Shown in pieces: positions 48,496-59,695 of a stretch of 64,000 nt of DNA. The stretch is from Epiperipatus broadwayi (lineage: Eukaryota > Onychophora > Udeonychophora > Euonychophora > Peripatidae): contig JAQFVV010006203.1 of assembly GCA_028023455.1 (NCBI GenBank), positions 11,818,348 to 11,882,347 on the forward strand. The letters run 5' to 3'. The position numbers and the translations under genes were made by a program. Position 1 is the first letter of the stretch. Each line of letters begins with the position of its first letter. The notes below the pieces were generated by a model. That model searched no databases. It saw nothing but the letters and a program-made list of their open reading frames with translations, and was not told where the DNA came from.

Positions 48496-50793
48496 AGTTT
48501 ATTTTAAAATTTTCATAAATAGTTAATTAATTAACTTTGTTATTTCCAATATTTAGGAATATATTTATTTATTTATTAATCATTAGAAAAAAAAAGAGAA
48601 TGTTTCTAGCATATACTAAATTTTATGGTTATTACAGGTATAATAATATAGTTTTACTCAAAATCTTATTATTCATTAGTCTCAACCCAAATTTCAGTAA
48701 TATAAATCCTAGATATATTACCTTGATGGTTTCATAACCATATACTCCGTGTTGTATTTCCAGCAACAGTTGCAGTTATATATATTTTTGTGTTGTTATT
48801 TCTTAAGATTTTCATATACGAAAAATATATATGCATGTATGCGCCCAACCACTTGATATATATATCGGTAAATATGACACTTCATGTTGAGAGTCTAAAC
48901 CTATTTACCCATATAACCCTTAAGTTATTATTGTCAATGCGATACTTTATGATGAGTGTTTAATGGGTTTACTTTATTGTAAATTTTTCGTAAGCAATTC
49001 AATTAATAACATTATATTTAGAATCGTTTGAGTGAACATTTGTGCTGTACATATATGCATAAATATGAACTTCTCAATCATGAAAGGCAAATATATATAC
49101 TACACCTCATGTGTGAGTGCCATAAGTTATTTGTTCCAATGCAACCCCCTGGATATATGTTTAAAGTACGAAAGCTACTATTAGTTACATAGCAAAATGT
49201 TTTTTATATTGCAAATATATTTGTGCATATTTTTTTATATTTTATTTACTTAAATAAGAGGGGTTTAATATCCTAATTTAAAGTATATTCCTGTATAACA
49301 GAAAATATTTTATCTAATAAACACAACCCAAAACGCTTCCAGCACACTGTATTTACTGGGGGTAGAAAGCTCAGAACACTTCCATCATTTTAACCATTGT
49401 AAATAATTGTAGGGGTTATTATTATTCATATCAAAGTGTATTTATTCTCATTTATTTCAACGCATCTGATATATATGTGGGTTTGTGATAATAATTCTTA
49501 TTTGTTTTTGTTTTTTTGTTTTTTTTATTATATCATTATAAGTATAAACCGTTGGTGGGTATCTACAATTGAATAAATATTTAATCAAGATATTAATTGC
49601 TTTTTCTTGTTTTTTTTTTTGTATTATTTTATTTGATATAAACTTTACTCTTGCCTTATCAACCTCGTACCCATAATTCCTATTTAACTTACCCATTGAA
49701 GAGCCTAGATATAGAGCACCCTGAGCTAGCCAAACGGGATATCGCTGTACGGGGGGAGGGGGTAAATATTTACTCTCGTGCTCCAGTATATACATATTTG
49801 TAAAGTCAACAATCTAGTTTATGGTAACAGCATATCCTTCTAGGAGGTGGAAAAAAATTATTTTTGTTTTTTTTCTAGGAGTGGCACGTAAAAGCTATCA
49901 GTAAACAAGGATTTTCAAAGATATGTTATTGCCAAAAGTCTTAAACATACGGGTCTTTGAGAAATTTGTCAACCAAAGGGGTTTCTAATTGGCAGAGTCA
50001 TGTCGATTTCCCTCTCTAATAGTTTAGCTAGAGATACCAATCCGTTGCTAGTATAAACAATTGGCTAAATTGTTATCAATTCTTTACCCTGTTAAATCTT
50101 GATCACTTCATGCTCAGTGCAAGACTAAGAGCAGAATTCTGCAAGGAAGAATGGTCCGGTACAATATGTATTGTAGCAACTAGTTTAAGATGACAGTTTA
50201 TAAAAGAGAATAATAATAATTATAAAGAAAACTAAATATTTTATCATTTAGTTAGTTTTGCTTTAAGACAAGAGTCAATTAAGATAGCCAGAACGTAAAG
50301 TATAATTTTATCAACCTGGTCATGAGAAGAATGGAAATATATGCGTGCATGTGAAATAAATACAAATTAACACCCACACCCACACGATATATTTATTTAT
50401 TGATGGTTAATCTGGGTAATAAATATTAAAATAAAGAAAATAAATCATTCTGATGAATTTTTTTAAAAAAAAAAATAACAATGTGTAAAATTTTATTATT
50501 TGTACTTTTTGTTTATAATAATTAGCTTTGCTTAAAGAATGCTATGTTGAACTCAGTGATGTAAAAAGATTTTCTTGAATGTAATAGCCTGATAAATGAG
50601 AAGGCAAGAAAGAGAAGAGAAACAAACAATGATCTAGAACTGAAGGATAGCAGAATGTTTATCCCTGGAATTTATAATAAATCAAGGATCTAAATGAAAA
50701 CAAAAGTAATAGAAATTTATTCCTCTCGATTAGCTTAAGTTTATGTTTTTTCTCTCTCTCAACTTATAATTTATGTAATGAGGATTATATTAT

Positions 50794-50809
50794 AAAAGCA
50801 AAACAGGAA
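50794..50809. repeat. SINE target-site duplication, left copy
   Basis: aaaagcaaaacaggaa, repeated exactly at 50901-50916 on the other side of the SINE. Confidence 0.9.
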
Positions 50810-50900
50810 GTCAAGCATTGGTGACCGAGTGGTTAGCACAGCTGCCTTACAAGCAGTTGTCCCGGGATTCGCTTCCCGGCTGACACTTTGACACATAAAA
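50810..50900 (+). mobile_element. Compact tRNA-like SINE with perfect 16-bp duplication
   Basis: A 91-bp insert, almost only a tRNA-shaped body plus an A tail. GTCAAGC at the start pairs mostly with CTTTGAC near the end. ggttagcacagc is A-box-like, the anticodon arm is GCTGC-CTTACAA-GCAGT (loop centre TAC), and the T-arm-like part is CCGGG-attcgctt-CCCGG. The tail is gacacataaaaaaa. The exact 16-bp flanking repeats show recent LINE-type retroposition. It lies in the actin intron on the opposite strand. A real tRNA-Val(UAC) gene is unlikely: the acceptor stem has a mismatch, the T loop is one base too long and the D arm is irregular. Confidence 0.85.
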
Positions 50901-51659
50901 AAAAGCAAAACAGGAAATATTCAGACACTAATCCAAATAATCAATGTACTTCAATTATCAAGCAATGACATGAGAAGCTATGCTATCCGATCGTAAATTG
51001 GGCCCAAAGAAAAGAAAACATCATTTGGTAAAACAGATTAAATAATAACTTTTTTCAGGGCACAATTCAATACATGGAAGTGATTCAAACGTTAATATTG
51101 TTTTATAATTAATTTTTGTTTATTTAAAAGTATTAATGATGGAAAAGTTTAAAATGTTCTAGAAATAACAATCCCTATATTTTGTTTAATAGCTATTAAC
51201 CTTTAAAAATGTAACAGATTAAAAGAATATTAAAAAAATATTGATAGAAAAATGTTTTATTGATTTTCTTATACATATATATTTGAATATCAACAAGTTT
51301 TCAAAACAAATGAGCATAGATAAATAGAAAATAAATATTCACATATAAATGTTCATTTATCTAGACTTATTTTAAAACACTGTAATCCATATCCAACTAT
51401 AAACTTATGAATATGTATACTTATTTGTTTAACTAACTCTATTAATGCAATATCCTCTGGTGTCAATAAATTAAAAAATAAAACCACTTCAATCCAATTT
51501 TCATGATGCTTATATGGATAGCAAATTAGAGTAAGATATTTCAATAATATGAATGTCAAATCAGAGGGCATGCCAAGGTAGCCTTCTTCAAATTAGCTTA
51601 TAATTAGATTCACAAGGCAGAATAATTTTATACTCATTTAACCAAACAATTAAATATCA

Positions 51660-51895
51660 AATACATAGAGATTAATCATCATCACCATCAACAACCATTG
51701 AAAGTCACTCCAAGTTTAAACCATCTTCTCCGATCTTTAGCTTTTCCTCTCCACATTACCCCTGCACACCTTCTTATTTTATCCATCCATCTCACATGTG
51801 GTCTACAATCTCTTGGAATCCAATTTAAAATTTCAATTGGCCATATATCATCATTTCTTCTAGCAATATGTCCAGCCTAACTCCACTTCAGTTTT
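51660..51895 (-). pseudogene. RTE-type LINE 3' fragment
   Basis: On the minus strand it reads LKWS.AGHIARRNDDIWPIEILNW, then IPRDCRPHVRWMDKIRRCAG and RRRWFKLGVTFNGC. It ends in a (tgatga)-like tail at about 51670-51690, a usual RTE 3' end. It is less decayed than the relic at 25130-27330 and from a different lineage. Only the C-terminal end is present, consistent with 5' truncation during insertion. Confidence 0.75.
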
Positions 51896-52524
51896 TAATA
51901 TACAGTGCTAAATAATATGGAGTAATGTGAGTAATAAATCTCAACGTTCAAAGTACTAGCCATATTAATGCAAGCATCCTTTAGTAATAAAGTAATCATT
52001 TGCATATAAAAAGTGAATTCACTTCCATTTGTGTTTCAATATTTTATAAGAATAACAGTCTAGATATAATATTTTAATAGTATTATAAGACAATAGGAAT
52101 AAACCTACATTAGTACCTCCATTGATATTATTGCTTTGTCTGCTATTAGTACATGATCATGAAAGTCAGACAGAAGTGGATTTATTTATTTTAGTCATAA
52201 AGCTATACTTTGGTATCAGAGAGCATTTTATTAATACAGTGAATGCTATAAAACTGAAATTTAGTAATACAGTATACAATTTGGTCATTACATATATGTA
52301 ATAATTGATAATATAGCAATTTATGTATATGTGGAATAAGAAGACAACTACAAATGTGCTATAAAATAGATATGCACTTTTCCATAAATATATATTTAAT
52401 GTTGATTTATTTAAAGAAAACGTTTTAAACATAGGTAGACCACCTATTCTTTTAAATAATTTATGGACAGCAGAATTTATGTCCACTTTATAGTGCATGG
52501 GTAAAGAATAGTTTCATCCCATAG

Positions 52525-52527
<3 letters not shown>

Positions 52528-52600
<73 letters not shown>
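52528..52600. repeat. (TA)n microsatellite, about 73 bp
   Basis: A perfect alternating ta run, 67 bp before a family C fold-back. Confidence 0.95.
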
Positions 52601-52605
<5 letters not shown>

Positions 52606-52666
52606 CAATAAAGCAAGTCATATATTGCATGACTTGTTTTAAGCTTTATTACAGATATATAATATA

Positions 52667-52958
52667 AGCAGGTACCAATAGCTCTAACAAGCTTTTATTG
52701 ATAAGTTCTGCAAGAGAAAGCATTCAAAATCTTTATCTAGAATTATTCATATTCTCAGAAAATTTCAGATTTTCTACTTAATAGTTATGTATTAGATAAA
52801 CGCTGGCTTTGAGTTAGTATTTTAGATCTAGTGTCTGAATGTCCTAGAGCCAAAAGCTCAAAACCAGTCTGAAGATAGAGATAATTCTAGATAGAGATTT
52901 TGAATGCTTTCTCTTGTGGCACTTATCAATAAAAGATTGTTAGAACTATTGGTATGCT

Positions 52959-52960
<2 letters not shown>
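52667..52960. mobile_element. Fold-back element, family C, copy 1
   Basis: Its ends (taccaatagctctaacaagctttta..gataagt / acttatcaataaaagattgttagaactattggta) are inverted repeats, and the arms extend through attcaaaatct.tatct. The same terminal and subterminal sequence forms the element at 57088-57430. (TA)n runs lie on both sides (to 52600 and from 52963). No coding capacity. The arms have diverged more than in copy 2. Confidence 0.7.
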
Positions 52961-52962
<2 letters not shown>

Positions 52963-52995
<33 letters not shown>

Positions 52996-53001
52996 TAGGA
53001 A

Positions 53002-53030
<29 letters not shown>
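52963..53030. repeat. (TA)n runs around a short inverted repeat
   Basis: Two ta runs flank gatagg-aaatata, and agataggaaatatac recurs inverted as gtgtatttcctatct at 53037-53051. Confidence 0.7.
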
Positions 53031-53035
<5 letters not shown>

Positions 53036-54294
53036 GTGTGTATTTCCTATCTCAATTTATAATTAAGACAATAGAAGTAGTTGGTAATCATGCATGAGAG
53101 TCAGATTTTATAAATTAGATTATATGATTATGGGCACAGACATGCATGTTTAAAAAAATAATTGTTTTATTTTTTTGATATCTAATTTATTTCAGCTAAA
53201 TAAATTTGTTTAAATTTTTTTTATTTTAAACAAAATTGAGTTAATTATAACCAAAAGATCAGATTAATTAGGAAAATTTTGACATAAAACAATTTATCAT
53301 AATATTCAGGCAAATTACCCTGTTTGATGTTTTGCAAATGTTATAAAATTTTAATTAAATTATTTTCAGAGATTAAGATAAACCAGTTGGCATGCTAGTC
53401 AACATGTTTTTTATTTAAGGAATTTTGTATAAATAGGTATTTTAATTAAAAATAATTGCTGGCTTGTCTCAGAAAACATTTTATTTTATTTCTGCTGTCT
53501 CGACTCACCATTTATGATGAACATCATTGTTGTTACTATGTACTCCAAGAAATATCTTCAAGCAGTTGGATCAACCATCATGTGTTGCTGAAGACATTAA
53601 AGAACTTCTTTTCAAATGTAGATCTTACTAATCAGAATGTCCAACTCTATTGACTGAGGTAACTCAAACCTTGTGCCAACCAGATAAATGTACATAACAT
53701 CACAGCTATCACAATACACTGCTGAATAATATAATTTAATCAAGTTTAAGATGAATTCTACTCTGAATATGAACACCTGACTGTGACTGAATATTTGGAA
53801 GACTGTCAACAGTATATTTCTCTAGTGAACTACAAAAGAGCTTTTTTTCATCATGTCCAAAGTTAAAATATACATCCATAAATTTAATTTTCACTTTATA
53901 TTTAAAATAATCTCTTCTCAGTCATCCATAGACTTAAGATAACAATTTTTTATTTAATTTATAAACAATAACATTCGATAAACTTACAGAGAATCTAGTT
54001 ACCACAAGCCAGTAATACTTATCTATATCAATTAATTTGTGATTTCATTTATGCAGTTTGTATATTTATTTTATTGTATTTCTTTTTCAATGTCAACTCT
54101 TTACATTTTATTTATATTTTATATACTTTGATTTTAGTAAAATTTGATATATATATATATATATATGGTATTTGTCTCTGAATATTTAAGAGTAATAAAA
54201 TGTATATGTGCTATTAAACAGTAATGATAAGAAAGTTACAAGTTCAATTACTGCTAAAATGAAAGTTAAATTGACAATGAAGATTTCCAAAGAG

Positions 54295-55941
54295 CAGGAG
54301 TGGCCAACCTTTTTGAAGGCATGTGTGCAATAAAAAAATGTTAATAGGCATTGTGGGCGCAAAGAAGAAAAAACATGTCATCAAAATATATGACGATATG
54401 ATAAGACATCACTTTTTCTGTATTTTTTTTTTTTTTTTGAGATTTGACTTACAAAGAATATGTACTTATATTTGTATAGATTGTTAGATTCTGATAAATA
54501 TTTTTTTAAAATTTAAAAAACTGTTTAAAATATATTGTTTTAATAATTATTTACTCCATTAAGGTTGAATTTTCGTATATTTTTTATTTATATAAAATCA
54601 TAATTCTAAAATTTAACTTTCTCCTAAAAAGCATATTCACATCATTTCTTTTATAAATTTATTGATATGTTTTATATTTTTCAAATTGAAAATATCTCTA
54701 AATTTTATTATTACATTTTTTCAAATATTAAAACATTATGGTAGGAGTCCAATGGCATACAATTATTTTAAGTAAATTCCAATCAACTTAATTTCTTTTG
54801 GGTTATTTTACACCTCTCCTACTGGATCTCTTTTTATCAATTATTTTATTTTTATAAAATAAAATAAAAGATTTTTTCTCTTATTTTTTTTATTATAATA
54901 TTTCTAAGAGTTTGTCCTAAATGTCTTTATATATGTATAAAGAAAAATATATCAATTAATAGACAATTCCAAGACCTCGATGTACTCAAATTGATATTTT
55001 CAGTTTTTGGACTCATTAAAACCATGAATATAATTTGGTATTAAAAACAGATTTAATTGTGTTCTGCATATGTTAATTTTACTATCTCTTGATAATTTGT
55101 AAATAATTTTAGTAAAATTAACAATTTATCCACTTATTTTTTTAAACTAATAAAAAATGATTCTATAAGATTTGAACCAAGGGTCTAATATTGGATTCTA
55201 ATATGAAGAGATTGCTAGAAACCAATAGGACAAAATAACAGGAATATTTATTAAAATAAGATAATAGTTTATTTATAAAAGTACATTATAATTACATAAA
55301 TAAATTATCGTTTAATAGGCACATCTTAATGAAAAGCTTGAGAAGGTATTTTTTTTACATTTTTTAAAATGCTTTTTAGTATAATATTTTTTGAATGTTA
55401 TAAAGTGATTGCACAAAAGACATATGGTATATTTCTTTATTTCCACAAAATAATATTCTTATTCCCATTCTTTTTGGAATTTTTAAAAATGAGGCCGACT
55501 ACTTGATTCTGCTTCAGATATGTTAGTAGCGTTATTTTTTAAAAATGCTATAAACAACTAATTTTACTAAAAAATAATTGTCATAATAACAGGAATATTA
55601 GAAACAACTATTTAACAGATGATGTATGCAATTTAAGTTGTTAATCTCGACTGACTTGAAGACCAACATATTCTCAATAGACATATAGCTGATGTTGCTC
55701 ATGCAACATGATAATAAAAGATATTCAAAAAAGAGAGTTAATTAAGCCAAGAACAATATTAATGTTTTTATATTTTTATTATTATAAAATTATTATTTAT
55801 TTTTTAATTAGCTTTACACATTTAAAAAAAAAGTTAAGAAATGGTATTTAAAATGTATTTTTTAGATAATAGTGCCATGAGCACTTATGTGACCAATCAT
55901 CGATTCACATGCACCTATGGGCATGAGGTTGTCCATCCCTA
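54295..55941. mobile_element. Possible decayed hAT-type element
   Basis: The left end CAGGAGTGGCCAACCT and the inverse of the right end, TAGGGATGGACAACCT, match at most positions and resemble the hAT terminal consensus (CAGGGGTGGCCAACCT-like). Subterminal gcatgtg.gca and gcatgtgaatc also correspond. The 8-bp flanks (ccaaagag / ctctacag) agree only in part. No transposase was recognised inside. A weak call. Confidence 0.35.
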
Positions 55942-57019
55942 CTCTACAGTTTTAAATAAAAAAGGTAGTTTTAAATAATCAAGATTTAATTAAATCAATC
56001 TTTCACCTAAAAAATTAATTTGTTTGTAAAAGAATAGGAAGATAGTTTTAAATAGTTAAGATTTAGTTTTACAAAACTTATCACTCTGAAACTATTGAAA
56101 ATTATTTAAATAATGTATTTAGAAATTAATAAAAATAAAAATATGTAAGACTAATGCCAACTTGAATATATATGTGTAGGATTTTTAAGGAAGTTGCCTT
56201 ATTTTAATCACATATGTGTCTGAAATTAAAGATTAGATTAAACAAGTGAGTATTTATATAGTGATCCTGTAAATATTTTATCTGCTGCTTGAATTCATAT
56301 ATACTTGTTTACCCCTCACATGATATATAATTTTCATGTTTGGGTTTAATTTGTGTATAACCCCTTGCAGATGATTCTGATTTTATTCCAGGTTTAAAGA
56401 CATATATATCCCATGACTGAGTTTGAATTTTATATATATTGACTTGCATGATGACTTTGATTTTACTTTGGGTTATTAGAGGTCATTTATGTAGTGTAGG
56501 ATCAAAAGCATATTAAAGAAGGCTAGTGCTAAAATTGCCTCAGCATTGTCAGTGTTTAAATTTAAGTTGGTAAGTTTCTATTATTGCCTATTCTATCTTG
56601 ATGTAGCTAATGCATATCTAATAAAAATTAGATAAACACTACTCGTAATTAAGTAATAGTCTTCAGAAAAAATGTTTAATTAATAGTAGATTTTTTTCTT
56701 GTTAATATTCAAAGAGCTAGCTATTGTCAATTAATGCTATGTATGCTAACATATAAAGATAATTTGAGTTTATGTATTATAATTGAACTGTTAATAAAAT
56801 TGTTTTGTTTGCTCATTTGTTTATCGTTGCCTGATTTTGCAAATTGATGCTTATAAAAAAACTCTATTTTCCATGATCTAAAGCATTGAAAAATCTATTA
56901 GGAATGGTATGTTGTTGTGTAGTTGTTTGTAATTTAAGATCCTCACCAGTAAAACTTTAAAATAGTGTCTATTGAGAAGTCATTCTAGATCATACATCTA
57001 ATGGCAAGGCCTTGGTTTT

Positions 57020-57021
<2 letters not shown>

Positions 57022-57089
<68 letters not shown>
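57022..57089. repeat. (TA)n microsatellite, about 68 bp
   Basis: A perfect ta run that directly abuts the left end of a family C fold-back. Confidence 0.95.
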
Positions 57090-57092
<3 letters not shown>

Positions 57093-57430
57093 CACTAGAT
57101 GAAGCTTACCAATAGCTCTAAACAAGCTTTGTTTTCATAAGTGCTGAAAGGGATAGAATTCAAAATCTCTATCATTATCCCCACCTCCAGACCAGCTAGT
57201 TTCGAGCTTATTGGCTCATGTCAGTGAAGGGCTGCGAGACTAGAAACAGAAGTTTCTAGTCTCCCAGTCTGTTTCTAGTCTCACAGCCCTCCACTGACGT
57301 GAGCCAATAAGCTCAAAACTAGCTGGTCTGGAGGTGGGGATAACGATAGAGATTTTGAATTCTATCTCTTTTGGCACTTATGAAAACAAAGCTTGTTTAG
57401 AGCTATTGGTAAGCTCCATCTAGTGATCAT
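57088..57430. mobile_element. Fold-back element, family C, copy 2
   Basis: The arms of about 165 bp start atgatcactagatgaagcttacc and end ggtaagctccatctagtgatcat, pairing with few mismatches up to a centre near 57250 (agaaacagaagtttctagtctcccagtctgtttct). It shares about 60 bp of each end with 52667-52960. It lies about 230 bp downstream (in gene sense) of the 42-121 actin exon donor. Non-autonomous; no coding sequence. Confidence 0.8.
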
Positions 57431-57657
57431 AAAATGCAAGCTTAAAAGCAAGTTACGAAATTTATAACTTGTTTTAATTATTATATATATATATTAAATT
57501 ATACATATATTCAAACTATTATCTATCAATAATAAGAATGTGTCTAGAATGCAAGATTAACTTCATTAGGAAGCAAAGTTATACTGTCTATATATATATA
57601 TATATGTTTTTGTGTGTATTTTAATGATTTAATAATAACATATTTAGAAATATTTAC

Positions 57658-57897
57658 CTCTGTCATTTTTTCTCTATTAATCTTAGGATTCAGAGGAGGT
57701 TCAGTTAATAATATAGGGTGCTCTTCTGGGGCAACTCTCAATTCATTGTAAAAAGTATGATACCATATTTTTTCCATATCATTCCAATTGGTTACAACAC
57801 CATGTTCAATGGGATACTTTATAGATAAAACTCCCCGCTTGCTCTGAGCTTCATCTCCAATGTATGTGTCTTTAGATCCCATTCCAACCATGCAACA
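57658..57897 (-). CDS. Divergent actin, exon for residues 42 to 121
   Basis: The acceptor ttttgatag precedes TGT-TGC-ATG (57897-57889) and the donor is GAG|gtaaatatt. At 240 nt it gives exactly the 80 codons of residues 42-121. It reads [22 protein letters not shown], keeps Lys61, His73, Trp79 and the [15 protein letters not shown] block, and ends NREKMTE. With this splice choice the D-loop residues 42-43 are Cys-Cys instead of Gly-Val. Other changes are conservative (S52T, V54I, D80N, A108P, A114I). The upstream coding exon (residues 1-41) was not found in the window, so the gene is partial here. Confidence 0.95.
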
Positions 57898-57956
57898 CTA
57901 TCAAAACAAAATAAGCATTATACTAATGTTTATTATTAGACATTTACTAAATGTAT

Positions 57957-58195
57957 TAATATTTACTGAGGCTATAACCTCGATAATATGCGTATAAAAT
58001 GTGATAGTAGGGACCTCTACAGGTGTTTTAACCACAAGCTTACGCTATGGAAAGTAGGTTGAAGTAAAGAAGGGTTCCCCTTTGGGTTCCCCTCTTTTCT
58101 TCCATAGCGTAAGCTTGTGGTTAAAACACCTGTAGAGGTCCCTACTATCACATTTTATACGCATATTATCGAGGTTATAGCCTCAGTAAATATTA
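57957..58195. mobile_element. Perfect inverted-repeat element, 96-bp arms
   Basis: 57957-58052 is the exact reverse complement of 58100-58195, with a 47-bp loop containing the tandem gggttcccctttgggttcccct. The outer ends are taatatttactgaggc. There is no coding sequence. The element lies 59 bp upstream (in gene sense) of the actin exon 42-121 acceptor, so the pre-mRNA would carry a very stable hairpin next to the branch-point region. The perfect arms imply recent origin or conversion. Confidence 0.85.
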
Positions 58196-59441
58196 CTACG
58201 TAATCAATGTGCGTTTAATAAATTTATAATTATAAATGTATTAATAATATTGCAATATTTATCATTTTATGATGCTAAAACTGCTACAGAGCATTTCGTA
58301 ATTTAGATTTGGAATAAATAACTCTATCAATTTGCAACAGTAGTTATTATTAGAAGTAACTATAATTAAATATAATTTAAATTAATTAAACAAAATATTT
58401 TATTTGCTATTTCTATAGCAAAGTATACTCTTTGTTATCTGTTTTTTTTTATTGACATCTAAATAGACACCTCTTTATTGTTTTAAAATTTTTTTTAATT
58501 AAGTAAGTTTGACATGATTGCTTAACTAACAATGTTTTTAATAGAAATTTTTATTGCTATAATACAAAAAATTTAAATAGATAATAATTAAATAAAAGAA
58601 AATACAATAAGATACAAACATTAAGATCAATGTCTTAGGTTCTTTGCCTGAAGATTTTATTAATTATACAAGAAACAAATTTTGCATAAATTATAATTCT
58701 TAGTTTGAAGTGTGTACTGCGCAAAATGCCAAATAAATAAAGAAAAAAATAGACCTTGATAAAAATACTTCTAAATAAAATATATGTACAAATCTCTACT
58801 GATATCTACATCATTTTCCCTTTTTCCAATATTTTCGTTTTTTTTTACACCTATATGGTTTATGAAGAACTAACAGAACTTTTGTTTATTATTTCAAAAT
58901 AGAAAATACATAATATCTTTGAAGTAATTCTTTAAAAAACTAGTTCCAAGTATCTATAATGATATTTGCAGAGGATTGAGTTCGATCTCTATCTTTTTTT
59001 AAAAAAAAAATCTCAAAACAGAGATGTGCTTTATAAACCAAAAAGTCAACATATAAAAGAAAAAAAAGATATCTAAAACTATAATATATTAAAGCTATCA
59101 AGAAAGATTTTTGATTGAACTAAAGAAATACTAAATAGCAATGTATATATATTGAAGCGATATAGTTTATTTTAAAAGTAAAGATTTTCAACAATTGTAA
59201 TAAATAAAAATTATATATACAATTTATATGCACAGATAAATGCATACAGTATCATTAATTCGTTTATTTTAAAAGTAATTTAAAGCAAAATATTTCTTTT
59301 ATTAACGTTTGTAAAGATAGTTTGTAATTATAAAGTGGAAATGGCATTATCTTAGAAAAAGGAAATAAAATTCTTATAAACAGAGTAATTATTTGATGTA
59401 ATTTAGTTTGGTAGTTCCTTTTAAAGATAAAATTTTGTAAA

Positions 59442-59695
59442 TGTCATGATTGGACAAATAAGCCACAGACCAAACCAAAGTTGAAGATTTATCTACCACC
59501 TAATGTCAGGTGATGGATTTGATTTTGCTAATAAGCTAACGCCAGGTACTATAAATAGGGGTTATAAATCATTGTGTTCGATAGATATACTTTGATTGAT
59601 TATTGCTGAACTACAATCATTTGTTGCTCATTGCTAGTACTGAATCATTGCTGTAAATTAATTCTTTATTTTGCCATCAATATTCTTATTGGGCC
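59442..59695 (+). promoter_or_regulatory. LTR-like or promoter-like segment with TATA box
   Basis: A strong TATAAATAGGGG (59550-59561) lies in a less A+T-rich stretch that starts tgtcatgattgg (59442) and ends near attcttattgggcctggtg. The layout is what a short LTR with a following primer site would give. No retroelement coding sequence follows, and no second LTR was found. It could be a solo LTR remnant or an isolated promoter. Confidence 0.3.

Larger units (their letters stand above)
45599..57657 (-). other. Actin intron 121/122 (12,059 nt)
   Basis: Donor GAG|gtaaatatt at 57657 and acceptor atttttag at 45599, between codons 121 and 122, a known actin intron position. The intron contains a family A MITE, a SINE, an RTE fragment, two family C fold-backs next to (TA)n runs, a possible hAT-type element and a G+C-richer island at 48165-48495. 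Unlisted parts (46060-47020, 47060-48160, 48500-50790, 50920-51655, 51900-52525, 53035-54290, 55945-57020, 57431-57657) show nothing I can name. Confidence 0.9.

Noticed and set aside
50810-50880. Functional tRNA-Val(UAC) gene
   Set aside because: The acceptor stem has a mismatch, the T loop is eight bases, the D arm is irregular, and an A tail plus a 16-bp target duplication show a SINE.
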